In this document: piece by piece, positions 23,825-33,020 of the stretch
Position numbering within the stretch: the stretch's first letter is position 1
Layout: the number at the start of each line of letters is the position of its first letter
Source: Pseudomonas rustica
Lineage (GTDB): Bacteria > Pseudomonadota > Gammaproteobacteria > Pseudomonadales > Pseudomonadaceae
DNA: 64,000 nucleotides
Direction of reading: 5' to 3'
Assembly: GCF_018336155.1 (NCBI RefSeq)
Contig: NZ_JAGYHF010000010.1
Location: forward strand, 186,001-250,000
Position numbers and translations under genes: made by a program
Notes under the pieces: model-generated
The model's database searches: none
What the model saw: the letters and a program-made list of their open reading frames with translations, nothing else
What the model was told of the DNA's origin: nothing

Positions 23825-26221
23825 ATGAAGACAACCATCGAATTGCCTCTCCTGCCATTGCGTGATGTCGTGGTTTATCCGCACATGGTTATCCCACTGT
23901 TCGTGGGGCGCGAGAAATCCATCGAAGCCCTCGAGGCCGCGATGACGGGCGACAAGCAGATCCTGCTGCTGGCCCAGAGAAACCCGGCTGACGACGATCC
24001 CGGTGAAGACGCTCTCTATCGCGTAGGTACCATCGCTACCGTTCTGCAACTGCTCAAGCTGCCTGACGGCACTGTCAAAGTGCTGGTCGAGGGTGAGCAG
24101 CGCGGTACTGTCGAACGTTTCAGCGAAGTTGACGGCCACTGCCGCGCTGAAGTCTCGCTGATCGAAGAAGTCGACGCCGCCGAGCGCGAATCCGAAGTGT
24201 TCGTGCGCACACTGCTGTCGCAGTTCGAACAATATGTGCAGTTGGGCAAAAAAGTCCCGGCTGAAGTCCTGTCGTCGCTCAACAGCATCGATGAGCCGGG
24301 TCGTCTGGTCGACACCATGGCCGCGCACATGGCGCTGAAAATCGAGCAGAAGCAGGAAATCCTCGAAATCATCGATTTGTCGGCCCGGGTCGAGCACGTT
24401 CTGGCGCTGCTGGATGCCGAGATCGATCTGCTGCAAGTCGAAAAACGCATTCGTGGCCGCGTCAAAAAGCAAATGGAGCGCAGTCAGCGCGAGTACTACC
24501 TGAATGAGCAGATGAAGGCCATTCAGAAAGAACTCGGCGACAGCGACGAAGGCCACAACGAAATCGAAGACCTGAAAAAGCGTATCGACGCTGCCGGTCT
24601 GCCGAAAGACGCGTTGGCCAAAGCCACGGCCGAGCTGAACAAGCTCAAGCAAATGTCGCCGATGTCCGCTGAGGCCACCGTGGTGCGCTCGTACATCGAC
24701 TGGCTGGTGCAGGTGCCGTGGAAGGCACAGAGCAAGGTACGCCTTGATCTGGCGCGCGCTGAAGACATTCTCGACGCCGACCACTACGGCCTCGAAGAGG
24801 TCAAGGAACGCATCCTTGAATACCTCGCCGTGCAAAAACGTGTGAAAAAAATTCGTGGCCCGGTGTTGTGCCTGGTCGGTCCTCCGGGCGTGGGTAAAAC
24901 CTCGCTGGCCGAGTCGATCGCTCACGCCACCAACCGTAAATTCGTACGCATGGCCCTCGGTGGTGTGCGGGATGAAGCGGAAATTCGTGGTCACCGCCGG
25001 ACTTACATCGGTTCGATGCCGGGAAGATTGATTCAAAAGATGACAAAAGTGGGCGTTCGCAACCCGCTGTTCCTGCTCGATGAAATCGACAAAATGGGCA
25101 GCGACATGCGTGGCGATCCGGCGTCGGCGTTGCTGGAAGTGCTCGATCCAGAGCAAAACCACAACTTCAACGATCACTATCTGGAAGTCGATTACGACCT
25201 CTCGGATGTGATGTTCCTGTGCACCTCGAACTCGATGAACATCCCGCCGGCGCTGCTCGACCGCATGGAAGTCATCCGTCTGCCGGGCTACACCGAAGAC
25301 GAGAAGATCAACATTGCCGTCAAATATCTCTCGCCAAAACAGATCACCGCTAACGGTCTGAAGAAGGGCGAGATTGAATTTGATGAAGAAGCGATCCGCG
25401 ACATCATCCGTTACTACACCCGCGAAGCCGGTGTGCGTGGCCTCGAACGTCAGATCGCCAAGGTCTGCCGCAAGGCTGTGAAAGAGCACGCGCTGGAAAA
25501 ACGCTTCTCGGTAAAAGTGACAGCTGATTTGCTGGAGCATTTCCTCGGTGTGCGTAAATTCCGCTATGGTCTGGCCGAGCAACAGGATCAGATCGGTCAA
25601 GTGACCGGCCTTGCCTGGACTCAGGTTGGTGGCGAATTGCTGACCATCGAAGCCGCTGTCGTGCCGGGTAAAGGTCAACTGATCAAGACCGGTTCGCTGG
25701 GTGATGTGATGGTCGAATCGATCACCGCAGCCCTGACCGTCGTGCGCAGCCGTGCCAAGAGCCTGGGCATTCCTGTGGACTTCCACGAGAAGCGCGACAC
25801 GCACATTCACATGCCGGAAGGCGCGACCCCGAAAGACGGTCCTAGCGCCGGTGTAGGCATGTGCACGGCCCTGGTGTCGGCATTGACCGGCATTCCGGTG
25901 CGCGCTGATGTCGCCATGACCGGTGAAATCACCTTGCGCGGTCAAGTGCTGGCAATTGGTGGTCTGAAGGAAAAACTGCTCGCGGCACACCGCGGTGGAA
26001 TCAAGGTTGTGATTATTCCTGAAGAAAACGTACGTGATCTCAAGGAGATTCCGGACAACATCAAGCAGGATCTGCAGATTAAACCGGTTAAATGGATTGA
26101 CGAGGTCCTGCAAATTGCGCTGCAATACGCGCCGGAGCCCTTGCCGGATGTGGCTCCGGAGATAGTTGCCAAGGATGAAAAACGTGAGTCTGATGCTAAG
26201 GAAAGAATTAGCACGCATTAG
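23825..26221 (+). CDS. lon: ATP-dependent Lon protease
   Basis: 798 residues; cytosolic AAA+ protease for misfolded and regulatory proteins. N-terminal substrate domain (LPLLPLRDVVVYPHMVIPLF), coiled-coil linker about 180-250, Walker A GPPGVGKTSLAES, Walker B FLLDEIDKMG, and the Ser-Lys dyad in PKDGPSAGVGM and GGLKEKLLAAHRGG. A typical gamma-proteobacterial LonA in length and order. Transcribed separately from clpX, given the terminator and promoter between them. Confidence 0.97.
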   Translation: MKTTIELPLLPLRDVVVYPHMVIPLFVGREKSIEALEAAMTGDKQILLLAQRNPADDDPGEDALYRVGTIATVLQLLKLPDGTVKVLVEGEQRGTVERFSEVDGHCRAEVSLIEEVDAAERESEVFVRTLLSQFEQYVQLGKKVPAEVLSSLNSIDEPGRLVDTMAAHMALKIEQKQEILEIIDLSARVEHVLALLDAEIDLLQVEKRIRGRVKKQMERSQREYYLNEQMKAIQKELGDSDEGHNEIEDLKKRIDAAGLPKDALAKATAELNKLKQMSPMSAEATVVRSYIDWLVQVPWKAQSKVRLDLARAEDILDADHYGLEEVKERILEYLAVQKRVKKIRGPVLCLVGPPGVGKTSLAESIAHATNRKFVRMALGGVRDEAEIRGHRRTYIGSMPGRLIQKMTKVGVRNPLFLLDEIDKMGSDMRGDPASALLEVLDPEQNHNFNDHYLEVDYDLSDVMFLCTSNSMNIPPALLDRMEVIRLPGYTEDEKINIAVKYLSPKQITANGLKKGEIEFDEEAIRDIIRYYTREAGVRGLERQIAKVCRKAVKEHALEKRFSVKVTADLLEHFLGVRKFRYGLAEQQDQIGQVTGLAWTQVGGELLTIEAAVVPGKGQLIKTGSLGDVMVESITAALTVVRSRAKSLGIPVDFHEKRDTHIHMPEGATPKDGPSAGVGMCTALVSALTGIPVRADVAMTGEITLRGQVLAIGGLKEKLLAAHRGGIKVVIIPEENVRDLKEIPDNIKQDLQIKPVKWIDEVLQIALQYAPEPLPDVAPEIVAKDEKRESDAKERISTH

Positions 26222-26369
26222 TATGCTTTTGCCTGGGTGGCTTCCTTGACAGCTTTTTAGAGCCCTTGTTATAAAGCGGCTCTTAAGTGTCTGTAGGCCA
26301 TTCAGCACTCGTTTTTGCTTTCACCAAAAAACTTAGAATCATCTCAAAATAGATATAAGGGGACTTAGA

Positions 26370-26642
26370 GTGAACAAGTCGGAACTGATTGATGCTATCG
26401 CTGCATCCGCTGATATCCCGAAAGCTGCTGCTGGCCGTGCGCTGGACGCTGTAATCGAATCCGTCACTGGCGCTCTCAAGGCTGGCGACTCCGTTGTTCT
26501 GGTTGGTTTCGGTACGTTCTCCGTAACTGATCGTCCAGCTCGCGTTGGTCGTAACCCACAGACCGGCAAGACGCTGCAAATCGCTGCTGCTAAAAAACCA
26601 GGCTTCAAAGCCGGTAAAGCACTGAAAGAAGCGGTTAACTAA
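26370..26642 (+). CDS. hupB: DNA-binding protein HU-beta
   Basis: 90 residues starting with GTG (26370), with AAGGGGA seven bases upstream. Nucleoid protein that bends DNA as a dimer. Motifs: MNKSELIDAIAASADI, the HU signature GFGTFSVTDRPARVGRNPQT with the Pro-tipped arm, and C-terminal KALKEAVN. Position after lon is the usual one. Confidence 0.96.
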   Translation: MNKSELIDAIAASADIPKAAAGRALDAVIESVTGALKAGDSVVLVGFGTFSVTDRPARVGRNPQTGKTLQIAAAKKPGFKAGKALKEAVN

Positions 26643-26695
26643 GTTCGTTACAAGTTTTTACCCATCCGGGTCGGGGTCATCCCTGACTTGGCAGC

Positions 26696-26771
26696 GGAGC
26701 GGTAGAGCAGGTCGCTGAAACAGGCGCCTGTAACGCCGGGATCGAGGGTTCGAGCCCTGTCCGCTCCGCCA
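26696..26771 (+). pseudogene. tRNA-Asp-like relic with CCA end
   Basis: 76 nt with a perfect 7-bp acceptor (GGAGCGG 26696-26702 / CCGCTCC 26761-26767), G73 and encoded CCA, and a tRNA-Asp-like core (CCTGT-A-ACGCCGG, GGGTTCGAG). However the D-arm is shortened, the anticodon stem has a mismatch with a 9-base loop (or a G-C palindrome ACAGGCGCCTGT at 26720-26731), the Asp anticodon GTC reads GTA, and the T-stem is imperfect. A terminator follows, so it is probably transcribed with hupB or on its own. Either a decayed tRNA or a tRNA-like small RNA. Confidence 0.55.
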
Positions 26772-26779
26772 GTTACGAG

Positions 26780-26806
26780 AAGGCGCATCCTCGGATGCGC
26801 CTTTCT
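26780..26806 (+). terminator. Terminator after the tRNA-like element
   Basis: AAGGCGCATCC-TC-GGATGCGCCTT followed by TCTTCT; ends transcription before ppiD. Confidence 0.8.
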
Positions 26807-26872
26807 TCTATCCGGATTCTACCCACGCTCCACGGTTGCCTAATTTGAAGTTCAACCGTTTCTGGGGGACGC

Positions 26873-28729
26873 ATGCTGCAGAATATCAGGGACAATTCAC
26901 AAGGCTGGATTGCCAAGACCATTATCGGGGCCATCATTTTGCTGATGGCTTTGACCGGTTTCGACGCCATTTTCCAGGCCACGACTCACAAGAACGAGGC
27001 GGCCCAGGTCAATGGTGAAGAGATCAGCCAGAACGAGCTAAGTCAGGCGGTTGATATGCAACGCCGTCAGCTGATGCAACAGCTGGGCAAAGATTTCGAC
27101 GCTTCGCTGCTCGATGAAAAAATGCTTCGCGAATCGGCCCTCAAGGGTTTGATTGATCGCAAGCTGCTGCTGCAAGGCGCAGAACAATCGAAGTTCGCTT
27201 TCTCCGAAGGCGCTCTGGATCAGGTGATCCTGCAAACCCCTGAATTCCAGGTGGACGGCAAGTTCAGCTCCGATCGTTTCGACCAGGTGATCCGTCAACT
27301 GGGCTATAGCCGTATGCAATTCCGCCAGATGCTGGCTCAGGAAATGCTGATCGGCCAACTGCGTGCCGGTATCGGCGGCAGCGGTTTCGTCACCGACGCT
27401 GAAGTGTTGGCCTTTGCCCGTCTGGAAAAACAGACCCGCGATTTCGCCACCCTGAGCGTCAAAGCCGACCCAGCCTCGGTCAAGCTGACTGACGATGAGG
27501 TCAAGGCTTACTACGACGAACACGCCAAAGAGTTCATGACCCCGGATCAGGTGATCGTCGATTACGTTGAGCTGAAGAAGGCTTCGTTCTTCGACCAGGT
27601 CACCGTGAAAGATGAAGACCTGCAGGCGGCGTATCAGAAAGATATCGCCAACCTGTCGGAACAGCGTCGTGCCGCGCACATCCTGATCGAAGTGAACGAC
27701 AAGACTACTGAAGCTCAGGCTAAAGCGAAGATCGAAGACGTCCAGGCGCGTTTGGCCAAGGGCGAGAAATTCGAAGCGCTGGCCAAGGAGTTCTCGCAGG
27801 ATCCGGGTTCGGCCAACAATGGCGGTGACCTCGGTTTCGCAGGCCCTGGCGTCTACGACCCAGCCTTCGAAAAAGCCCTGTACTCGCTGAACAAGGATCA
27901 AGTCTCCGAGCCGGTTCGCACCGATTTCGGTTACCACCTGATCAAGCTGCTAGGTGTTGAAGCGCCAGAAGTGCCAACCCTGGCCAGCCTGAAAGACAAA
28001 CTGACCCGTGATCTGAAAGCCGCGCAGGTTGAGCAGCGTTTCGTCGAGGCGACCAAGCAACTGGAAGACTCCGCGTTCGAAGCTTCCGACCTGGCCCAGC
28101 CAGCGGCGGATCTGAAACTGACCGTGCACACCTCCAAGCCGTTTGGCCGTGAAGGTGGCGAAGGTCTGGCGGCCAACCGTGCTGTGGTGACTGCTGCATT
28201 CAGCACTGAAGTGATTGATGAAGGCGCCAACAGCACCGCCATCGAGCTGGATCCGGATACCGTGGTTGTGTTGCGTGCCAAGGAACACCTGAAGCCTGCG
28301 CAATTGCCTCTGGAAAGCGTGAACGTGGCTATCCGCGCTCAGTTGACCAAAGAGCACGCCAGCGCGGCTGCCAAGACTCAGGCCGAGAAGCTGATTGCTG
28401 ATCTGCGTGAAGGCAAAGCGGTTGATGCGCAGAACTGGAAAGTTACCGAAGCGGCCACTCGTGCGCAGGAAGGTGTTGATCCGGCGGTTCTGCAGGCGTT
28501 GTTCCGTATGCCGAAGCCGGCTGCCAAGGACAAGCCTACGTTTAGCAGTGTGACGCTGCCGGACGGTAGTTTGATGATTGTGCGTCTGAATGGCGTGAAT
28601 GAAGCGGCTGCACCGACTGAGGAAGAGAAGGCGCAGTACCGTCGCTTCCTGGCGTCGCGTGAAGGTCAGCAGGACTTTGCGGCGTATCGTAAGCAGTTGG
28701 AAGCTCAGGCTGAGATCAAGCGGTTTTGA
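26873..28729 (+). CDS. ppiD: Periplasmic folding chaperone / PPIase PpiD
   Basis: 618 residues. A single N-terminal membrane anchor (IAKTIIGAIILLMALTGF) followed by the SurA-like chaperone domain and one parvulin domain (about 265-360: RRAAHILIEVND, FSQDPGSANNGGDLGF, VRTDFGYHLIKL). Assists outer-membrane protein traffic at the Sec translocon. Length matches E. coli PpiD (623). Followed by a terminator. Confidence 0.94.
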   Translation: MLQNIRDNSQGWIAKTIIGAIILLMALTGFDAIFQATTHKNEAAQVNGEEISQNELSQAVDMQRRQLMQQLGKDFDASLLDEKMLRESALKGLIDRKLLLQGAEQSKFAFSEGALDQVILQTPEFQVDGKFSSDRFDQVIRQLGYSRMQFRQMLAQEMLIGQLRAGIGGSGFVTDAEVLAFARLEKQTRDFATLSVKADPASVKLTDDEVKAYYDEHAKEFMTPDQVIVDYVELKKASFFDQVTVKDEDLQAAYQKDIANLSEQRRAAHILIEVNDKTTEAQAKAKIEDVQARLAKGEKFEALAKEFSQDPGSANNGGDLGFAGPGVYDPAFEKALYSLNKDQVSEPVRTDFGYHLIKLLGVEAPEVPTLASLKDKLTRDLKAAQVEQRFVEATKQLEDSAFEASDLAQPAADLKLTVHTSKPFGREGGEGLAANRAVVTAAFSTEVIDEGANSTAIELDPDTVVVLRAKEHLKPAQLPLESVNVAIRAQLTKEHASAAAKTQAEKLIADLREGKAVDAQNWKVTEAATRAQEGVDPAVLQALFRMPKPAAKDKPTFSSVTLPDGSLMIVRLNGVNEAAAPTEEEKAQYRRFLASREGQQDFAAYRKQLEAQAEIKRF

Positions 28730-28749
28730 TCGTTGACTGAGTTTTAGAG

Positions 28750-28782
28750 AAAGCCCTGACGTGAGTTGGGGCTTTTTTTTTG
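28750..28782 (+). terminator. Rho-independent terminator of ppiD
   Basis: AAAGCCCTGAC...GTTGGGGCTTT-like stem followed by a run of nine Ts. Confidence 0.88.
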
Positions 28783-28814
28783 GTTGGGGGGTTGGGTGTA
28801 TATCCGTTTTGGGG

Positions 28815-29090
28815 TGATGGCTGCTGTTGGTTCCGCCCTTACGGCGGGTCACTTTTGGCAAACGCCCCAAAAGTAACCAAAAGGTCTTCGCCCTGACGTC
28901 CGGCCCTCGCTAAGGCTCGGGTTCCTTCGCTCCGGGTTCATCCGGGGGCATCGCCTACGGTTTGCTTCGCTGCACCTCCTCTCGATGCTTTCCCCGTATG
29001 AATCCCTCCACTCAGCCTCCCGACGGGCTCTAAGATCAAGATCAAAAGCAGGCGAGCTGACACTCGGCCTAGTGGTTAGCTTGGGTTCGC
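28815..29090. repeat. Long Pseudomonas intergenic repeat (non-coding)
   Basis: Contains CGGCGGGTCACTTTTGGCAAACGCC and CAAAAGTAACCAAAAGG inverted to each other, then CCCTCGCTAAGGCTCGGGTTCC. I recognise this as a dispersed repeat present in many Pseudomonas genomes. It shows no credible reading frame. Together with the REP units that follow it fills the gap 28783-29327. Confidence 0.6.
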
Positions 29091-29099
29091 TGCGATTTC

Positions 29100-29290
29100 A
29101 TGTAGGAGCTGCCGAAGGCTGCGATCTTTTGATCTTGCTTGTGTAGGAGCAGAGCTTGCTCGCGAAGGCGGCCTTGTACTCAATCCCTGTGGGAGCTGGC
29201 TTGCCAGCGATGGCGGCCGACCAGACAACGATTATCTAACCGCCGACCTCCAGTCCCACTGTGGGAGCTAGCCTGCTAGCGAAGGCGCTC
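29100..29290. repeat. Cluster of four single REP units from different families
   Basis: GTAGGAGCTGCCGAAGGCTG at about 29102, GTAGGAGCAGAGCTTGCTCGCGAAGG at about 29143, GTGGGAGCTGGCTTGCCAGCGA at about 29189 and GTGGGAGCTAGCCTGCTAGCGAAGG at about 29262. All point the same way. The last two carry compensatory changes in the palindrome (GCTGGC/GCCAGC; GCTAGC/GCTAGC). Confidence 0.75.
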
Positions 29291-29327
29291 GGTCAGCCAG
29301 CAAAAGTTTAGATGCCCGCTATCAAAC

Positions 29328-30539
29328 CTATCTGGTTCGCGGAAATCCATGGATTTTAGCTGTAACCGTGGCATACAGACTCATCAGCAACAACGCGACC
29401 ACAATCCACGGAAACGCTCCAACCCCTAAATTATCCAGCAACAATCCTCCCGCCAATCCCCCACCCGCAATTCCGACATTCCACAATGTGACTAGCATCG
29501 ATTGCGCTGTATCTGCAGCATCCTTCGCCGTTTTCGCCGAGGCTGTTTGCAGCAGCGAAGGCATCGCACCAAATGCGAGGCCCCAAACTGCCGTAGCGAT
29601 ATAGATCACGCCGGCGGACTCGCGCCACAAACCCAACGCAATCGCCGACAGCATGAACAGTGCTGCGCTGATCAGTACCAATTCGCGTAGCCAGCGATCA
29701 ATCAGGCTGCCGACGATCCACAAGCTCAGCACCGACGCCAGGCCGAATACCAGCAGCACGCGGTCAACTGAGGTATCGAGTCCGGACGGTTTCAGGAACG
29801 GGGCGATGTAGGTGTAGAGCAGGTTGTGTGCAACGACGTAGGTTAAGGTCACGAACAGCACCGGTCGTACGCCCGGGAGAATAAATACCTTGCGCAATGG
29901 CAGACGTTTTCCTGCGGGTTCTCCGGCGAAGTCGGGGACTTGCCAGCGTACCCAGATCACTAGCAGCCCGGTCAGGGCGGTCATGATGGCGAAGCTCAGG
30001 CGCCAGCCGATCAAGGTGCCGAGCAGGGTGCCGGCCGGGATGCCTAGGGACAGCGCGATGGGAGCGCCGAGCATAGCGACGGTGATGGCGCGGCCTTGCA
30101 GGTGGGGGGCGACCATGCGGCTGGCGTAGCCGGCGAGTAGTGCCCAGAGCAGGCCGGCGAATATGCCGGCAATCAGGCGTGCGATCAGGGTTAGCCAGTA
30201 CAGCTCCGAAAGGGCGGTGATGCTGTTGGCGATGGCGAAGCCGCCGATGGCGGAGAGCAGCAGGGGGCGTCGGCGCCAGCTGCGGGTGGCGAGGGTAAGT
30301 GGAATGGCGGCGAGTATTGAGCCGATGGCGTACATCGTCACCAGTTGTCCGATCAGTGCCTGGGAGACGTTCAAGCCGCTGCTCATTTGCGGCAGCAGGC
30401 CGGCGGGCAGGGCTTCGGTCATTACGGTGATGAACCCGGCGGTGGCCAGGGCCAGCAGGGCGCCGAGGGGTAAGCGTTCGCGTTGCTGGAGCGAAGCTTC
30501 AAGTGGGCGGCAGGCGAGTTGTGCGTCGTTCATGAGCAT
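29328..30539 (-). CDS. MFS transporter, DHA1 family
   Basis: 403 residues, about 12 membrane segments. Motifs GLLPQMSSGLNVSQALIGQL (segment 1-2) and TRSWRRRPLLL (loop 2-3) are typical of the AraJ/sugar efflux-like DHA1 group. Likely exporter of a drug or sugar; substrate unknown. Two in-frame ATGs (30539 and 30533) are possible. Divergent from a LysR gene that is probably its regulator. Confidence 0.82.
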   Translation of the reverse strand: MLMNDAQLACRPLEASLQQRERLPLGALLALATAGFITVMTEALPAGLLPQMSSGLNVSQALIGQLVTMYAIGSILAAIPLTLATRSWRRRPLLLSAIGGFAIANSITALSELYWLTLIARLIAGIFAGLLWALLAGYASRMVAPHLQGRAITVAMLGAPIALSLGIPAGTLLGTLIGWRLSFAIMTALTGLLVIWVRWQVPDFAGEPAGKRLPLRKVFILPGVRPVLFVTLTYVVAHNLLYTYIAPFLKPSGLDTSVDRVLLVFGLASVLSLWIVGSLIDRWLRELVLISAALFMLSAIALGLWRESAGVIYIATAVWGLAFGAMPSLLQTASAKTAKDAADTAQSMLVTLWNVGIAGGGLAGGLLLDNLGVGAFPWIVVALLLMSLYATVTAKIHGFPRTR

Positions 30540-30651
30540 TCATCCGTGGGCAAAGGTCAACGAGTGCACAGGGTAGGGCGCTGCGACTTGGCGAAAAACA
30601 GGTTAAGGTTCCGAACATATCGGACACGGATGTCTTGAATCGGGAGGGTGT

Positions 30652-31560
30652 ATGGATCGCCTTGGCAATATTGCGGTGTTTATTCAGGTCGCGGAGACGC
30701 GCAGTTTTACCGAGGCGGGGCGGTTGACGGGTGTGTCTTCGTCGGCGGTTGGTAAAAGCATTGCGCGTCTGGAGGCGCGGCTGGGGGTGCGCTTGTTTCA
30801 TCGCACCACGCGCAGTATCACGCTGACCAGCGAGGGAGCATTGTTCCTACAGCGTTGCCGTAAAATTCTGGCGGATGTTGAGGCTGCAGAGTTCGAACTG
30901 TGTGATGCCGCTGCGCAACCGCAGGGAAAATTGCGTATCAGCGTGCCGCAGGTGTTGGGTCTGGTGATGCCGGTGATGACTGAGTTCATGACGCTGTACC
31001 CGCAGATTGAACTGGATCTGGATTTGACCGATCGCATGGTCGACGTGGTTGAAGAGGGTTTCGATGCCGTGATCCGTACCGGCAAACCGCGTGACTCGCG
31101 GTTGATGGCGCGGTCGTTGGGCGAATTTCGGATGGTACTAGTTGCCAGTCCCGCTTATCTGCAGCAGCGGGGTACGCCGCAACGGCCCGCCGAGCTGGCC
31201 GATCACGCCTGTTTGCGTCACATCTTTCACGCCACTGGCAAACTCGAGCCGTGGCCGCTACGGCGTGAGGAGGGTGCAGATGAGCCGAAATTGCCGACCC
31301 GGCTGGTGAGTACGTCCATTGAAGCGGTGAGCCACGCGGCGCTGGCGGGGATGGGCATTGCCTGCCTGCCGGATTTCATGAGCCGCGACGCGGAATCGCA
31401 GGGGTTGCTGCATCGGGTGCTGGATGCGCATCTGCAACATGTCGGGCAGTTCTGGGTGTTGTGGCCGTCGAGTCGCCACGCCACCGCGAAGTTGCGGGTT
31501 TTCATCGATCATTTGGCGTTGCGACTTTTTCCGGTAAATGAAGGTCGGATAGAGTTGTAA
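30652..31560 (+). CDS. LysR-family regulator (CrgA/AaeR-like branch)
   Basis: 302 residues. HTH at the N-terminus (MDRLGNIAVFIQVAETRSFT, GVSSSAVGKSIARLEARLGV), then the periplasmic-binding-like effector domain (GKLRISVPQVLGLVMPV; LTDRMVDVVEEGFDAVIRTG), which is the pattern of the large LTTR branch that controls adjacent oxidoreductases or efflux pumps. GGGAGG precedes the ATG. Divergent from the MFS gene by 112 bp. Confidence 0.87.
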   Translation: MDRLGNIAVFIQVAETRSFTEAGRLTGVSSSAVGKSIARLEARLGVRLFHRTTRSITLTSEGALFLQRCRKILADVEAAEFELCDAAAQPQGKLRISVPQVLGLVMPVMTEFMTLYPQIELDLDLTDRMVDVVEEGFDAVIRTGKPRDSRLMARSLGEFRMVLVASPAYLQQRGTPQRPAELADHACLRHIFHATGKLEPWPLRREEGADEPKLPTRLVSTSIEAVSHAALAGMGIACLPDFMSRDAESQGLLHRVLDAHLQHVGQFWVLWPSSRHATAKLRVFIDHLALRLFPVNEGRIEL

Positions 31561-31644
31561 CTGTTTCAAGACACTAATCCATACGGCGCGGGTCAGCGAT
31601 CTGTTGCACAATACGCCCCGGACTGTTTTCCCCCAGGATGTTTA

Positions 31645-32520
31645 ATGTTGATTTCCACTCCCTTGCGTGTTGTCGGTTTGGCGTTGTTGGTGGCTGCTGT
31701 CGCCGGCTGTTCGAAAGACAAGCCGATGTATGAGCATGAGAATTTCGACGATTCCGGCATGTTTTCGCGTAATTACCCGGTCGCCGACACCGCCAGTTGC
31801 GAAGCCGCACGGCGTGCGTTGCTCAGCCAGGGTTACATCATCACCAGCAGCGACCCGAAACTGGTCAGTGGCCACAAGAGCTTCCAGCAGACCGGCGATA
31901 CGCACTTGGAGATCAGCTTCAACGTGGTCTGCGCCGAAGACAGCAGCGGCAAACATCACGCGACAATGTTCGCCAACGCCCTGCAGGATCGCTATGCACT
32001 GAAGAAGACCAACAACTCGGCCAGCCTCGGTGTTGGCGTGCTGGGCTCGGTGTCGATGCCGATCGGCTCGTCGGACGACTCGATGGTGAAAGTCGCCAGC
32101 GAGACGGTGATTTCGCAGAAGTTCTACGAGCGTTTCTTCACGTTGGTCGAGCAGTTCCTGCCGGCGGATGCGAAGAAAGCGGCGCACATCGAAGAGAAGC
32201 CGAAGGCTGATCTGGGCGTGCCTGAGCCGAAACCCGTGGCTGCGCCATTGGCGCCGGTGCCGGCGGCAGAAACCGCTCCAGCCCCGACGCCTGCTCCGGT
32301 TGCGACGCCTGCACCTGCTGCAGAACCGGCGCCGGCACCAGCCGAAGTTGCCCCGGTCAGCTCTGAACCTGTTGCCCCACCTGCGGAGTCCGCGCCAATC
32401 ACCCCGGCTCCAGTCGCAGAACCCGCGCCAACGCCGGAAGTGATCACGCCACCGGCCAATCCAACAGACATTCCGCCACCGTCCGAGCCAATCCCGGCGA
32501 TGCCAGCCTCCGGCCAGTAA
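31645..32520 (+). CDS. DUF2242 lipoprotein with Pro/Ala-rich tail
   Basis: 291 residues. Lipobox VAGC (Cys22) after an N-terminal signal, a DUF2242 domain about residues 25-170 (MYEHENFDDSGMFSRNYPV; AALRALLSQGY-like region; EISFNVVCAEDS), then about 110 residues of PAPAP/PAEPAP-type sequence that probably spans the periplasm or peptidoglycan. The gene ends in an Ala-Pro-rich stretch whose last 44 bases are duplicated downstream at 32684-32727. Confidence 0.82.
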   Translation: MLISTPLRVVGLALLVAAVAGCSKDKPMYEHENFDDSGMFSRNYPVADTASCEAARRALLSQGYIITSSDPKLVSGHKSFQQTGDTHLEISFNVVCAEDSSGKHHATMFANALQDRYALKKTNNSASLGVGVLGSVSMPIGSSDDSMVKVASETVISQKFYERFFTLVEQFLPADAKKAAHIEEKPKADLGVPEPKPVAAPLAPVPAAETAPAPTPAPVATPAPAAEPAPAPAEVAPVSSEPVAPPAESAPITPAPVAEPAPTPEVITPPANPTDIPPPSEPIPAMPASGQ

Positions 32521-32727
32521 TCCAGAACCGAGCCGTATCCCCTGTGGGAGCGGGCTTGCTCGCGAAAGCGGTGTATCAGTCGATAGCTTTATTGACTGAC
32601 ACGGCCCCTTCGCGAGCAAGCCCGCTCCCACAGTGGTTTTTAGTGTGGCCAAAGGTTGCGTGATACTCCGCTGACCGCCGGCATCCGAACCAATCCCGGC
32701 GATGCCAGCCTCCGGCCAGTAATCCAG
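32482..32727. repeat. 44-bp direct repeat of the lipoprotein gene 3' end flanking a REP doublet
   Basis: Copy 1 (32482-32525) covers the last codons and stop of the DUF2242 gene; copy 2 (32684-32727) is identical except for one base (TCCGAGCC versus TCCGAACC). Between them lies a REP doublet at 32541-32634. The second copy is not translated. Confidence 0.9.
32541..32634. repeat. REP doublet, GTGGGAGCGGGCTTGCTCGCGAA family
   Basis: Inverted pair between the two direct repeats; spacer contains GTATCAGTCGATAGC...TTGACTGACAC. Confidence 0.85.
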
Positions 32728-32738
32728 CTCAAACTTCT

Positions 32739-32831
32739 GTAGGAGCAAGGCTTGCCCGCGAAGGCGTCAGACCAGTCAACATAAAAAGTGTTGGCTGGTC
32801 TGACGCCTTCGCGGGCAAGCCTTGCTCCTAC
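32739..32831. repeat. REP-type long hairpin, GTAGGAGCAAGGCTTGCCCGCGAAGG variant
   Basis: Arms of about 40 bases are almost perfectly complementary (including GGCGTCAGACCAG / CTGGTCTGACGCC), so the symmetry extends well beyond the usual REP core. A different sub-family from the doublet 100 bp upstream. Confidence 0.8.
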
Positions 32832-33020
32832 GAGGTTTTTGGGTGGCATAAGAATTCGTTACATTCCGCTGACAATAATCCCGCGATAAATTCCTGACCT
32901 GCTGCTACGTTTTATCCATGAAGGGCGCGTTTCATTTTTTCTTCACACGGGCACTTTATGCTCGGGGCATGGGTCGATTGATCAGGCCATTTTTCAGAGA
33001 GCAGTAGGGGGGATTACGCA

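Noticed and set aside
23357..26308. Very long open frame (983 codons) on the minus strand opposite lon and clpX
   Set aside because: It is a shadow of the highly biased codon use of lon/clpX: low-complexity Phe/Arg/His-rich translation, no ribosome site, no domain, and it overlaps two essential genes.
28800..29060. Insertion sequence or transposase remnant downstream of ppiD
   Set aside because: No transposase motif, no terminal inverted repeats or target duplication seen; it matches a known type of dispersed non-coding repeat instead.
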